This document shows positions 16,080 through 24,174 of a stretch of DNA of 24,174 nucleotides, piece after piece (position 1 is the stretch's first letter; each line of letters opens with the position of its first letter). A model generated the notes under the pieces. That model saw only the letters and a program-made list of their open reading frames with translations, searched no databases and was not told the DNA's origin. The stretch comes from Coemansia sp. RSA 922 (taxonomy: Eukaryota; Kickxellomycota; Kickxellomycetes; Kickxellales; Kickxellaceae). Where the stretch lies: contig JANBQS010000256.1 in NCBI GenBank assembly GCA_027577415.1, positions 1 through 24,174 on the forward strand, in the 5' to 3' direction. A program made the translations under genes and the position numbers.

Positions 16080-17687
16080 ATGCCCGTTGATTCGCGCACA
16101 ATAGGTGTCACTGGATTTCAGGCGTATTGTACGGGTTTAGCGGCTATTGGTAGTTTCAATTTTGGTTGGAACATTGGATCCGTCAATATCCCAGGCGATG
16201 TACTCCAGAACTGCGTCACAGGTCGTAAATACTACGGCCCATTCCCATCCTGCATATTTGTTGGATCCAATACCGTCTGGGGCGTAGTAGTAGGAAGCTA
16301 TGCGATCGGTGCCCTTATCGGTGCAATACTCTCCAATCCAATTATCGATCGTCGCGGGTACAAATTCACACTATCTTGGTTCGCCCTACTCAATGTCGTC
16401 GGTGCGCTACTTCTCTCCCTAACTACAAAGATCCCTCAGTTTATTATAGGTCGCGTTGTAGTAGGTATAGCAGCCGGTGCAGCCAATAACGCACTGGCCA
16501 CATATGTATCGGATATATCCACACCTCGTAGTCGAACAGTCCTAGGTGGTACGGTTCAGTTCGCCTGTAACATGGGAATCATGATAGATAATGCCTGTGC
16601 TCTAGGATTGGCGCCACCACCGCGTTGGCGTATTCTGTTTGCTATCACGGGTGTATTGGGTCTAGTCAATTTTATTCTATTCCCGTTCGCTCGTGAGTCG
16701 CCCAAATGGCTCATAAACAAGGGCAGATTAGAAGAAGCACACGAAGCTCTGAGTCGTTTCCGCAACAACGCCTATATCGAAGACGAGTTCAACGAAATGG
16801 TTGAGGTCGATCGCATAAACAAGGAACGAACAGAAGACGTAAACGTCATACAAGTGCTTCGCGGTCAGACTCCGGATAACCTGCGTCACCAGTTGATGTG
16901 TGTATCGGCGCTCATGTTTTTCCAACAGTTCTGCGGAATCAACGCCGTTATCTTTTATTCCACTTCAATTATCAATAGGTCCACCGGTGGTAGTCCAGCT
17001 GATATCCCTACTTTGGCCCAGATCCTCTCTTTCATTATTTCGGTCGCCGCTCTTATCTTCACCTTTATTGGCATGGTCTTGGGAGCCTATTTTGGTCGTC
17101 GCACCCTACTAATGTTCTCGCATCTGTCCATGGCCGTATTCGCAGCTCTTATAGTACCAGGTAGCGTGCGTAATGTAGCAGCATTGGTGGTCACCGCCGT
17201 ATTCTGCTTCAACGCATTTTTCAATCTAGGCGTTGGCCCTATCCCCTGGGCAGCAGCAAGCGAAATGACTCCTCGCTACGCCATGACTGCAATGTCGGCC
17301 ATTGGAACTGGCATCGGATACATTGGCACCTTTGTTATCGGTGTCATCTTCCCGCCATTAAATAACTGGTGGAAAAACTATACGTTTTTGTTCTTCATGG
17401 CCTGGAACATCATCGCGACCGTGTTTATCTTCTTCTTCATCCCAGAGACCAGAGACCGGCCGATCGAGGATACCGTGAGCAAGCACTCGTGTGGCATCCA
17501 TCTAGTTGTTGGCAAGAAGTGGCAAGTTCCTCCGATCGAAGAAAAGGCCGAGATGGGCGAGCTCGAGCAGGGTGTAGTCGACGAAGAAGACAGAGCGCTG
17601 CTAGGCGACACTACTTCGATTACGCCAGTCGACATTATCGAAATGTCGAATCCACCGCCGCCTGCGCTAAGTCCGACACCCAAATAG
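16080..17687 (+). CDS. MFS sugar transporter B (GLUT-like), tandem paralogue of A
   Basis: The 535-residue product is roughly three quarters identical by eye to transporter A over the first 480 residues. It carries all the same sugar porter motifs: FNFGWNIGSVNIPGDVL, NPIIDRRGYK, GRVVVGIAAG, ESPKWL, QQFCGIN, GAYFGRR, GPIPW and PETRD. It should therefore be a 12-helix plasma-membrane hexose facilitator. The paralogues diverge after KKWQV. B has a longer acidic, Pro-rich tail (about residues 482-535) with an EDRALL segment at 503-508, which fits acidic-dileucine sorting motifs; A has no counterpart. Nucleotide identity is patchy, with long exact stretches among strongly diverged synonymous sites. 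The start ATG lies just after a T-rich leader. The stop is 73 bases from the convergent stop of the WDR48-type gene. Confidence 0.93.
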   Translation: MPVDSRTIGVTGFQAYCTGLAAIGSFNFGWNIGSVNIPGDVLQNCVTGRKYYGPFPSCIFVGSNTVWGVVVGSYAIGALIGAILSNPIIDRRGYKFTLSWFALLNVVGALLLSLTTKIPQFIIGRVVVGIAAGAANNALATYVSDISTPRSRTVLGGTVQFACNMGIMIDNACALGLAPPPRWRILFAITGVLGLVNFILFPFARESPKWLINKGRLEEAHEALSRFRNNAYIEDEFNEMVEVDRINKERTEDVNVIQVLRGQTPDNLRHQLMCVSALMFFQQFCGINAVIFYSTSIINRSTGGSPADIPTLAQILSFIISVAALIFTFIGMVLGAYFGRRTLLMFSHLSMAVFAALIVPGSVRNVAALVVTAVFCFNAFFNLGVGPIPWAAASEMTPRYAMTAMSAIGTGIGYIGTFVIGVIFPPLNNWWKNYTFLFFMAWNIIATVFIFFFIPETRDRPIEDTVSKHSCGIHLVVGKKWQVPPIEEKAEMGELEQGVVDEEDRALLGDTTSITPVDIIEMSNPPPPALSPTPK

Positions 17688-17760
17688 TCACCTTTAAAAT
17701 GCCTTTCTTCAGTTTCATTATTTTGTTTACTACACGTATAACCTCTACATGATTTCTCGC

Positions 17761-20700
17761 TTAGGCGGAGCTGTTGCTGGCTACCAACATCTGCGCCTTG
17801 GCTACACGTCGCTTGACAAACTCGGCCCAGTCGTAGTTGACTTGTATGTCGCTGCTCGCCTTCCACGCCGTTGTCTTGATGGTAGCCAGCGTATACTTTG
17901 GGAAAACCTGCTTGTCCTTGCAAAAAAGGTCCAGGTACAGCTCTGGCCGACCACTATACTCTGCAGCCCTTTCAACCGTCCCGCCAGACTCTACGCTCCC
18001 AGCGCGCTCAGCAGCAGCACGGCGGACACTCTCTTGCCATGCCGTCACATCGGCCAAAGCCACGCGCTCCTCTTCGCTCAGCGTCTCGCCCGCCGCCGCA
18101 AACAATTCCGCAACAGTATAGCTTGGCGACGATGCTCGAGCCTCCTCCATTTTGCGATATACCCGCACACAAACATCAACGGCATTAACGTAGTTGGGGG
18201 CTGGCTGAGCCAGCAGTGGCAGCTCAAGCTTATCAACGACATAGATGGCCAACTTGCGGGCGCGCAACATGCGGCTAGCCACCAAGCGAGCGCCTGGATT
18301 GGGGAGCGGTGGTAGCGTCGCGCCCTTAGCTGGTGACAAAACAAAAGGTATTTTGACTGGTTCCTGATAGGCAGCGGGTAGGCGATTGAATAGCAAAAAG
18401 TCCGCCAACCACACCGGCATGCACAGCTCAAACGAGAGCAACGGGTCGTCGATAATACGGAATATTGCCAGAGATGGAGCATCGTTGGTGCCAGACATGG
18501 CCTCTACAGTGTTGCGGTAGATCGAAAACGGCTCGGATGCTTCAAAGTGCTCTTGGAAGACTTGCACGACGATATTGCGCGGCAATGCCAGCCGTGGACA
18601 CAACACTGGCGAGTACAACTGCTCCCACGGTGCCGCCATATGCTGTAGCAGCCCCAGCGTGCGCTCAGTGTCTGTGGGGTACCGTGGTCCGGCCCAGTCG
18701 CCAAAGTCATCTCGCGCAGCTAGAGGGGCTGAAACAGGCGCAGATGGAGCAGTTGCCATCGCATCTGTTTGTGCGGGGCCGCCGGGCGCAGTGGTTGACC
18801 GGTTATTACTCGGAGGGATGGGCACGTCGCCACCACTAGCTGCCGCCGAAACAGGGATATTTGGAAGGGTAGGTACGGGCACAGAGGAGCCGTTAGAAGT
18901 AGCTACCAGCGTGCTCTTCTGCCGACGCACGCGCATCGACAAAAGACGATTCATAAACTTGCCACTCGACCCGGTGCTGTTGGCCGATTCGCCATCGTCG
19001 CCCTTCAACTGCTGAGTTTGCGGACTCTGCTGTAGTTGCTGAGCAGTTGTCGCCGAGGCAGAGTTGGCAGCAGTGACAATAGACGGTGAATGGTGGTGGC
19101 CTGGCGACCCTGCCGGCCGTGGTATATGAGGCAAAGGCGCCTTATTTGATAGTGTCGCAGACTTCCCGCCGTCAGGCATATTAGCTGCTGCGGCACTATT
19201 ATCGCGGGTACCCTCGTTCTCGGCTCCCTTTTCCTCTTGCAGCCTAGCTTCAGACCCTAGTCCAAGTTCGTGCGCAGTGGCTAGCAGTTGCGAAGCAATC
19301 GAGGGGACACGCTCTGTAGGGCTCAGTGACGGTGCAGGCTGAGCAGTTGGTCTGGGGCTAGTCAATGTGGGCAACCTTGCAGTGGCAGCGCGCGTCATCG
19401 CGGGCGCAGAGCTCGAGAGCGAAGACTCGTGTCCCAGCGTCGCAAAAGTACCAGCCGGCGCAGCACTATACGGAATAGGACCTTGTGACGGCTGCTTGGC
19501 AGGTACCACAGACCCCGCCGGAATCTGCGTCGCCCAGCGATTCAGCAAGGTAGTGTCGTGTCGCGATAGCGGTCCACGACGCACACGGTTTCGCGTGTAA
19601 GCCAGGAACAACCGCTTCAGCATCCATTGGCCAATATTGACGCGCTCGTGGTCACCCATGGCAGCCACCGCGTCATCGGCCACGCCCTCAACTTCGTCAA
19701 TATGTACTTCAGCGTTCCACACCCAGCTCTCGTCCAAGTGCACTGTCAGCATACCCACCCGCGTATCTACGTGACACCACGAGCTAACCGACTCGGGCTC
19801 TCCCGAAACAGCCATTTGGATGGCATCAAAGTCCGTGCCAAAGACTCCCGGATATGGCGACTCGTCAGCCTCGGCTTTGGTCTCTGGAAACTCGTAGATG
19901 CGCTGGCAAAGCATAATATCCCACAGCGATACTCGCCCGCGAGTATCTTGCGCCAAGACCTGCCGCTTATTATCCAGGATTTTGTGTCTATGTAGGCCGT
20001 GGCGTCCATAGATAGTCTCATCGGGCTCGCTACGTACCGGGATGGTATCGCTGCTACTACCCGTCATGGCTGCTTGTATTAGCTGCGTTGATGACGCGGC
20101 TACCGAGGTCACAGCTTCTTGGTTGGCCTTCATAAGACATTGAGAGGGTAGCGGCGACTCGGGTATGTACAATGCCTCTGCCTCGCTACCAACTAGATAC
20201 TGCTCGTTAGAGTCAGTGGCCAGCACGGTCGTAATAGAGCCTAACTGTCGCGCTGTGGCCACCGCTCCATTACTACCGCTTCCAGCTGACAGCGAGCGAC
20301 TACGCGAGCGGCGCGAGCCAGCGGCAGCAGAGTCTACGCTGCCAGCAGAGCGTGCGTCGTAGAAATGGTCCTCTTCAACTTCCTTGAACGCATTTCGGCG
20401 GGCTTGCTCGGCCTGAATGGCCTTTAGCACGGGCGATATTGCGTTGGATGCATTAGGAACAGGATGTACCGCCGAGTGAGTGAAAGTGCCAGCCGTTGAA
20501 TGGTCGACCGTGCGATTGCGACGATGGCCAGTCGCGCTATTGCCCATGGTAGCATGTACTCCAGACTGCTGAGGTACCATTAGCGATTGCTGCGTAACCT
20601 CGTTGGTCACAGCTCCAGCTGATGAGTCCAGTGCACCTACATGGCCAAAGCCATGATTGGCTAGCTGTGCCACTGAAGTCAATACGGGCGTAGCTGGGTG

Positions 20701-22011
20701 ACTGCTCTGGCTGGCTAGCGAAGCTCCACGCGGGCGAACACTGACATCCAGCCAGCGATTAAGCATGGTGCCCTTGGTAGCAGTCCAAATATAGGTATCG
20801 TCGGCAGCAACAATTTTGACAACACCCTGCTGCTCTTTGGCCACCGCCACACAGACAACCCCTGACTGAGTATCGTCAGGAGCCGGACGAGAGGCAAACG
20901 ACGTGCGCCGAGCAGAAGGCGTTGCCTCTTCGCCAAAGCTTCCAGCACCAACAGTCTTTGCCACTAGGCCATCGCGACTAGCCGAGTAGAAGGTGCGGAA
21001 CTTTGGGTGAGTAGAATATAGTGCCCACACCGAGTCGCTATGCTGAGTAAAAGTGGACAAACACCGACGCATGCGCATACTCCACAGCTTCACAGTGGAG
21101 TCAGACGACCCTGACAGTACCAACTCCGAGTCTGCAGAAAGCAAAACAGCGCGAATGTGGTCGGTGTGGCCTGACAACGTAGTCAGCTGGCGCCCAGCCC
21201 GTGTGTCCCACACCCGAATGAGCTTTTCGGGTGATCCCGAGACAACCAACGAGCCCTGCATATTACAAGCCAGGGTATATACAGAGGAGGATACGGAGGC
21301 ATCGCCAAACTCTTGCAGCGATGCTACTAAGCCACCCTGAGCTAGATCCCAGAGCTTTATTTTGCGGTCAAGCCCGCCGCTGATGACCATACGTCGGTGC
21401 TCGCTGTACGCCAGAGCCTTTACATAGTCCAAGTGCGAGCCCACTGCCTGTGGCCGCTCATCGGCTCGATGCGGCGACCACGCACGCACAGTCTGATCAG
21501 ACGACGCCGACACTACGGTCTCGCCGCCATTAACCACTACGATATCATTGACCCAGTCACTGTGCACCACCTGCGACGCCCTCAAGGAGGTCCGTCCGGG
21601 CCGTGCATGGCGCACACGCTGCCGGTCAATAGTCCAAGGACCACCGTCTGGTTTGGCGCACAGAGGAAAATTCAAGTCCCAAGCTTTGACAACGCCGTCT
21701 CGACCACCTGAAAACAATATGCCGCCGGCGTCTGTGTTGAACCCAACCGGTTGAAATGAGAGAGCTAGAGCATTGACGCCTAATACATGGCCTTGGCGTT
21801 GAATGTCATCTTCAATTGGACTCGGAACCTGCGTGTCTGGAAGTGGAATCGTGTATGCTACGGAGCGTTTGGGCGCGCGTTTAGGTATGTTGCGTTCGGG
21901 CGCTGGTGTGAACATTCCTGGGTCGACGGAACCGTAATCGTAAGCGAAACGATGAGGCCGATTCTCCTTTGGTCGAGCATAGCTCATAGGAGAGACAAAG
22001 GGCATGGCCAT
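17761..22011 (-). CDS. WDR48: WDR48/UAF1-type WD40 protein (Bun107/Duf1 homologue), deubiquitinase cofactor
   Basis: The 1416-residue product has an N-terminal WD40 propeller with clear repeats at about 74-112, 150-179, 192-222, 243-268, 281-310 and 324-354, and weaker blades near 380-425 and 600. This is followed by the family's DUF3337 region. Its diagnostic segments are GLHRHKILDNKRQVLAQDT...VSLWDI (from about residue 670), RVGMLTVHLDES, an NIG...LKRLFLAY helix, and a C-terminal part (about 1140-1416) with MPVWLADFLLFN. Human WDR48 binds and activates USP1, USP12 and USP46; S. pombe Bun107 and yeast Duf1 partner Ubp9/Ubp13. This protein likely does the same. It is about twice as long as the human protein because of Ser/Ala/Thr-rich linkers (about 430-590, including an RS-like run, and about 860-1110). 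No intron is needed. The start ATG at 22011 is followed by another ATG two codons later. Confidence 0.9.
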   Translation of the reverse strand: MAMPFVSPMSYARPKENRPHRFAYDYGSVDPGMFTPAPERNIPKRAPKRSVAYTIPLPDTQVPSPIEDDIQRQGHVLGVNALALSFQPVGFNTDAGGILFSGGRDGVVKAWDLNFPLCAKPDGGPWTIDRQRVRHARPGRTSLRASQVVHSDWVNDIVVVNGGETVVSASSDQTVRAWSPHRADERPQAVGSHLDYVKALAYSEHRRMVISGGLDRKIKLWDLAQGGLVASLQEFGDASVSSSVYTLACNMQGSLVVSGSPEKLIRVWDTRAGRQLTTLSGHTDHIRAVLLSADSELVLSGSSDSTVKLWSMRMRRCLSTFTQHSDSVWALYSTHPKFRTFYSASRDGLVAKTVGAGSFGEEATPSARRTSFASRPAPDDTQSGVVCVAVAKEQQGVVKIVAADDTYIWTATKGTMLNRWLDVSVRPRGASLASQSSHPATPVLTSVAQLANHGFGHVGALDSSAGAVTNEVTQQSLMVPQQSGVHATMGNSATGHRRNRTVDHSTAGTFTHSAVHPVPNASNAISPVLKAIQAEQARRNAFKEVEEDHFYDARSAGSVDSAAAGSRRSRSRSLSAGSGSNGAVATARQLGSITTVLATDSNEQYLVGSEAEALYIPESPLPSQCLMKANQEAVTSVAASSTQLIQAAMTGSSSDTIPVRSEPDETIYGRHGLHRHKILDNKRQVLAQDTRGRVSLWDIMLCQRIYEFPETKAEADESPYPGVFGTDFDAIQMAVSGEPESVSSWCHVDTRVGMLTVHLDESWVWNAEVHIDEVEGVADDAVAAMGDHERVNIGQWMLKRLFLAYTRNRVRRGPLSRHDTTLLNRWATQIPAGSVVPAKQPSQGPIPYSAAPAGTFATLGHESSLSSSAPAMTRAATARLPTLTSPRPTAQPAPSLSPTERVPSIASQLLATAHELGLGSEARLQEEKGAENEGTRDNSAAAANMPDGGKSATLSNKAPLPHIPRPAGSPGHHHSPSIVTAANSASATTAQQLQQSPQTQQLKGDDGESANSTGSSGKFMNRLLSMRVRRQKSTLVATSNGSSVPVPTLPNIPVSAAASGGDVPIPPSNNRSTTAPGGPAQTDAMATAPSAPVSAPLAARDDFGDWAGPRYPTDTERTLGLLQHMAAPWEQLYSPVLCPRLALPRNIVVQVFQEHFEASEPFSIYRNTVEAMSGTNDAPSLAIFRIIDDPLLSFELCMPVWLADFLLFNRLPAAYQEPVKIPFVLSPAKGATLPPLPNPGARLVASRMLRARKLAIYVVDKLELPLLAQPAPNYVNAVDVCVRVYRKMEEARASSPSYTVAELFAAAGETLSEEERVALADVTAWQESVRRAAAERAGSVESGGTVERAAEYSGRPELYLDLFCKDKQVFPKYTLATIKTTAWKASSDIQVNYDWAEFVKRRVAKAQMLVASNSSA

Positions 22012-22025
22012 TGGGAAGGAAGTTT

Positions 22026-22044
22026 ATAATAATAATAAAAAGTG
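22026..22044 (-). repeat. 19-bp AT-rich motif shared with the F-box gene leader
   Basis: ATAATAATAATAAAAAGTG (plus-strand reading) occurs here, 15-33 bases upstream of the WDR48-type ATG. It occurs identically at 11860-11878, 75-93 bases upstream of the F-box ATG, in the same orientation relative to the gene. It is partly simple-sequence. Confidence 0.5.
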
Positions 22045-22087
22045 TGCGGATTTAAAGAAAAAGGAACAAATACATTACAGAAGCGCG

Positions 22088-22104
22088 GAAAGAAAGAAAG
22101 AAAG
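22088..22104. repeat. (GAAA)4 microsatellite
   Basis: Four tandem GAAA units lie in the 172-base gap between the first PAQR gene and the WDR48-type gene. This gap holds the WDR48 promoter and the PAQR 3' region and has no coding potential. Confidence 0.85.
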
Positions 22105-22183
22105 AGTGGCGCGAGATAACCGTATTAAAATGAAATTAATGATGCATGGGGTGACGTAGGGAGAGGCTAAATCTAGGAAATGT

Positions 22184-23491
22184 TTAGCTATGCGACCAAA
22201 TCAATGCCCTTATGATGCCAATGTAATGGCACACGGCGGCCAACACCACAAAGACGTGGAAGATCTGATGCGAGCTCAGACATACGTCATGTTTACCAGG
22301 CCGATATCTCTCTGGGATCTTGAAGGCGTAAATCATCGTACCCGCCACATACATCACTCCCATTCCCACGACATACCACAAGGACATTTGGTTCACAGCA
22401 CCACTAAATCCATTAACCACAGCGCCATGGATGATAGGTACCAAGCCCGTGATAGCAATGGTGAAGAATATGATAGGTCTCCAGCCAGCTCTCCTAGGAT
22501 CCTCGACTTTGCCCCAAACAGACACCGCTATCCCTGCAATGCCAATAGCCACAAACATGGCCATATACCCGATCAGCATTTTGTTCCAATGCAGAAACCC
22601 GAAATATCCCACTGGCACAAACGAGCCGACGATCAGAGTCAAGATGCCAATGAAATCGCACCGCAACGACCTGAAATGTTTGCACTGTGAGTGACATGCC
22701 AAGGTATGGAAGGCGACTGAAGCAGCAAGACAGAAGAGTACCGCCGCCAGGTATACGTAAACGATAATGTAGTCAGCATAACCAACGGCTGGCGCTCCCT
22801 CTGGTCGACTGCGGCTGATATATGGCATAATCCACGGACCGGTGACAAGAGCCAAGACGATGAACACCAGAACGCCCGCCAAATGTGTCATGATATTGCC
22901 TAGCTCTGAATGCACGTATCCCCAGGACTTTAGGCACTCCTTGTACGAGAAACACAGCGGCCTGTATTTGTCCCAGATATAGTCCTCCACCATATACGCA
23001 GGAACTTGGAACACAGACATCAGCGGACGTCCCTCTTCCTTGTCCAAAACCACGACCATGTGTTTAGATTCCGGAGTCCACGATGCATTGTCCTCCTCAA
23101 CGATACAATGGTGGTTCTTGTGTTCAGAAGGGCAATCGCTAGTGTCATCCGCGTAGATGTCGTCTATGTTACACTGAGCACTGTGCGGACGTCGCAAAGT
23201 CAACCCCCCGCCAATGGGCCATAGATTGATCTTTGGCACAGGAATACCTTCGATTCGCAGCCAGCTGGGCAGCGTAGTCAGTCCTTGCGGCGTGCTGGCA
23301 GCTATCCACGACCGTACACGCCGCAATGTACAGGCCGGCCACATTGCAGTTGCCCATCCCGTGGTCTCCTCGGTCGTCCAGTCGGCAATATCAGATAATG
23401 GAACTGAAGACGACGGTCTGATCGGTGTACATGCAATCGTGGCTCGGTGACAAGCATAGCTGTGTCTCCTCTTATCGATACTGGTTTCCAT
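22184..23491 (-). CDS. PAQR / adiponectin-receptor-like (hemolysin III family) 7-TM protein with long N-terminus
   Basis: The 435-residue product has seven hydrophobic helices in its C-terminal 235 residues. It carries the PAQR signatures: the entry motif YRPLCFSYKECLKSW...HSELGNIMTHL, the SxxxH site SVAFH (His262), the Asp site CDFIGI (Asp279), and HQIFH near the C-terminus (His408 and His412). The His/His/His/Asp set forms the zinc site of AdipoR-type proteins, which have ceramidase activity in animals; the yeast Izh relatives affect zinc and lipid homeostasis. The first ~190 residues are an unusual soluble extension, Trp/Pro-rich and then acidic. The KMVVVLDKEEGR-like segment near 147-157 has no recognised homology. 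The open frame starts at TTG 23500; the first ATG is at 23491. A second PAQR gene lies 281 bases upstream in the same direction. Ligand and membrane location are not determined. Confidence 0.9.
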   Translation of the reverse strand: METSIDKRRHSYACHRATIACTPIRPSSSVPLSDIADWTTEETTGWATAMWPACTLRRVRSWIAASTPQGLTTLPSWLRIEGIPVPKINLWPIGGGLTLRRPHSAQCNIDDIYADDTSDCPSEHKNHHCIVEEDNASWTPESKHMVVVLDKEEGRPLMSVFQVPAYMVEDYIWDKYRPLCFSYKECLKSWGYVHSELGNIMTHLAGVLVFIVLALVTGPWIMPYISRSRPEGAPAVGYADYIIVYVYLAAVLFCLAASVAFHTLACHSQCKHFRSLRCDFIGILTLIVGSFVPVGYFGFLHWNKMLIGYMAMFVAIGIAGIAVSVWGKVEDPRRAGWRPIIFFTIAITGLVPIIHGAVVNGFSGAVNQMSLWYVVGMGVMYVAGTMIYAFKIPERYRPGKHDVCLSSHQIFHVFVVLAAVCHYIGIIRALIWSHS

Positions 23492-23682
23492 GCTGAACAA
23501 TAAAGAGATAGGGGCGATACAGAGAGAGAAGAAAGAGAATGCCAGCGCTCAAGGAGAGCAAAATACTATTGGGCCATGTGGTCTGTTCCGGTCCCCCCCC
23601 CCATCAGAAAGAATACATGGCGCCCTTTCGCCAAGCAATAACGATAAAAAAGATGTGGTTGTTTTGGAAGAGAAAATTGGCA

Positions 23683-23688
23683 TTTATT
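23683..23688 (-). terminator. Possible poly(A) signal AATAAA of the distal PAQR gene
   Basis: TTTATT on plus reads AATAAA on minus, 85 bases past the stop of the partial PAQR gene. The 281-base gap 23492-23772 around it also has a run of ten C at 23593-23602 and no coding potential. Confidence 0.45.
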
Positions 23689-23772
23689 TATATTATTGCA
23701 AGCGGTCTCTTTTGTCCTTGGCGCATGTGGAGGCGGCCGATCAGTTGCGGCAAAAGGAGGGATCGTCCTAGG

Positions 23773-24174
23773 TTAGAGTGGGTGCATTGGCGCGGGAGAG
23801 GTAGCGCATAGGCTCAGACCCGTAGTATGAGTCCAGCGCAAAGCCTGGGCAACTCCAACGTAGTGAACAGCCGCAGCAGCAACGACAAAGACGTGGAATA
23901 TCTGGTGCGAATGCATCCAGTAGTCGAAGCGCCCAGGCCACCAGCGCTCGGGGATCCGCGCGCCATAAAGCGTAGCTCCAGCAATATAAGTGCCTCCCAT
24001 CAACAGCATGTAGGGCACTTGCACAGCGTTAAGCGTGTACTCCCACCCAAACAGCCACCAGGAATGCACCCCCGGAATGACGCCCGATAACCCCAGCGCA
24101 ACAAACGTCGCAGCGCGCAGTGGACGGTACGCCGGAGTGCCGAACTGCGGCGCAACCACCACGAATACAGTGAA
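23773..24174 (-). CDS. PAQR / adiponectin-receptor-like protein, partial (C-terminal part only)
   Basis: The open frame continues without a stop to the window edge, so only the last ~133 residues are seen. They contain the last three transmembrane helices. The loop IPERWWPGRFDYWMHSHQIFH follows the animal AdipoR pattern (ERFFPGKCDIWFQSHQIFH in that family, from general knowledge) and holds the HxxxH zinc ligands. Next come the FVVAAAAVHYVGVAQAL helix and a short tail. It resembles canonical AdipoR more closely at this loop than the neighbouring gene does. The true start and first four helices lie outside the window. The GTG at 24162 is an internal codon and not a start. Confidence 0.88.
   Translation of the reverse strand, partial: FTVFVVVAPQFGTPAYRPLRAATFVALGLSGVIPGVHSWWLFGWEYTLNAVQVPYMLLMGGTYIAGATLYGARIPERWWPGRFDYWMHSHQIFHVFVVAAAAVHYVGVAQALRWTHTTGLSLCATSPAPMHPL

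Noticed and set aside
1..24174. tRNA, rRNA, transposon, CRISPR, phage or biosynthetic-cluster signatures
   Set aside because: I scanned intergenic regions by eye for tRNA B-box patterns, terminal repeats and transposase or integrase motifs and saw none. Absence by eye is not proof; tRNAscan-SE, Infernal and repeat searches would settle it.

Overview
The window is nuclear DNA of a fungus. It carries mostly intron-free, closely packed eukaryotic genes: a 20S proteasome subunit, Kae1, a WDR48-type WD40 protein, an F-box/LRR protein and PAQR (adiponectin-receptor-like) membrane proteins. The Kae1 variant looks yeast-like. Very low intron density, short intergenic gaps and tandem GLUT-like sugar transporters suggest an early-diverging lineage such as Kickxellomycotina (Coemansia-like). 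That placement is inference and no similarity search was run. I saw no tRNA, rRNA, CRISPR array, transposon or prokaryotic signal.

Layout: (1) 1-753, an RS-rich protein on +, possibly cut by the window edge. It converges on KAE1 (minus, 818-1885). (2) KAE1 shares a 250-base divergent promoter region with a 959-residue mitochondrial PPR-like protein (+, 2136-5015). (3) A 1.27-kb gene-poor stretch follows. (4) Two tandem TPMT/HOL-type methyltransferase genes lie on +: the first (6288-7483) has three exons with a probable GC-AG intron, the second (7728-8375) has none. (5) A disordered KEN-box protein (minus, 8437-9432) and an F-box/LRR protein (minus, 9752-11785) follow. (6) The proteasome beta1 gene PRE3 lies on + (12271-12909), divergent from the F-box gene. 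(7) Two tandem MFS sugar transporters lie on + (14042-15580 and 16080-17687), the first preceded by 1.1 kb of non-coding DNA. (8) A WDR48/Bun107-type WD40 protein of 1416 residues lies on minus (17761-22011). (9) Two tandem PAQR proteins lie on minus (22184-23491, and 23773 to the window end, the latter partial).

Most genes are unrelated housekeeping loci that are simply neighbours. Three themes recur. Ubiquitin-proteasome functions appear three times (F-box adaptor, proteasome beta1, deubiquitinase cofactor WDR48), and the KEN-box protein may be a substrate of the same system. Three separate pairs of tandem paralogues occur within 24 kb. Introns are almost absent outside one methyltransferase gene. 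I found no convincing evidence of a new multi-gene system. The most useful leads are the GC-AG intron, the divergent architecture of the tandem pairs, a dileucine-type motif found in only one transporter tail, and the unrecognised KEN-box protein.

Start codons: several open frames extend upstream of the first ATG from a TTG or GTG codon. For this eukaryotic window I moved those starts to the first in-frame ATG (KAE1, methyltransferase A, KEN-box protein, F-box protein, first PAQR).
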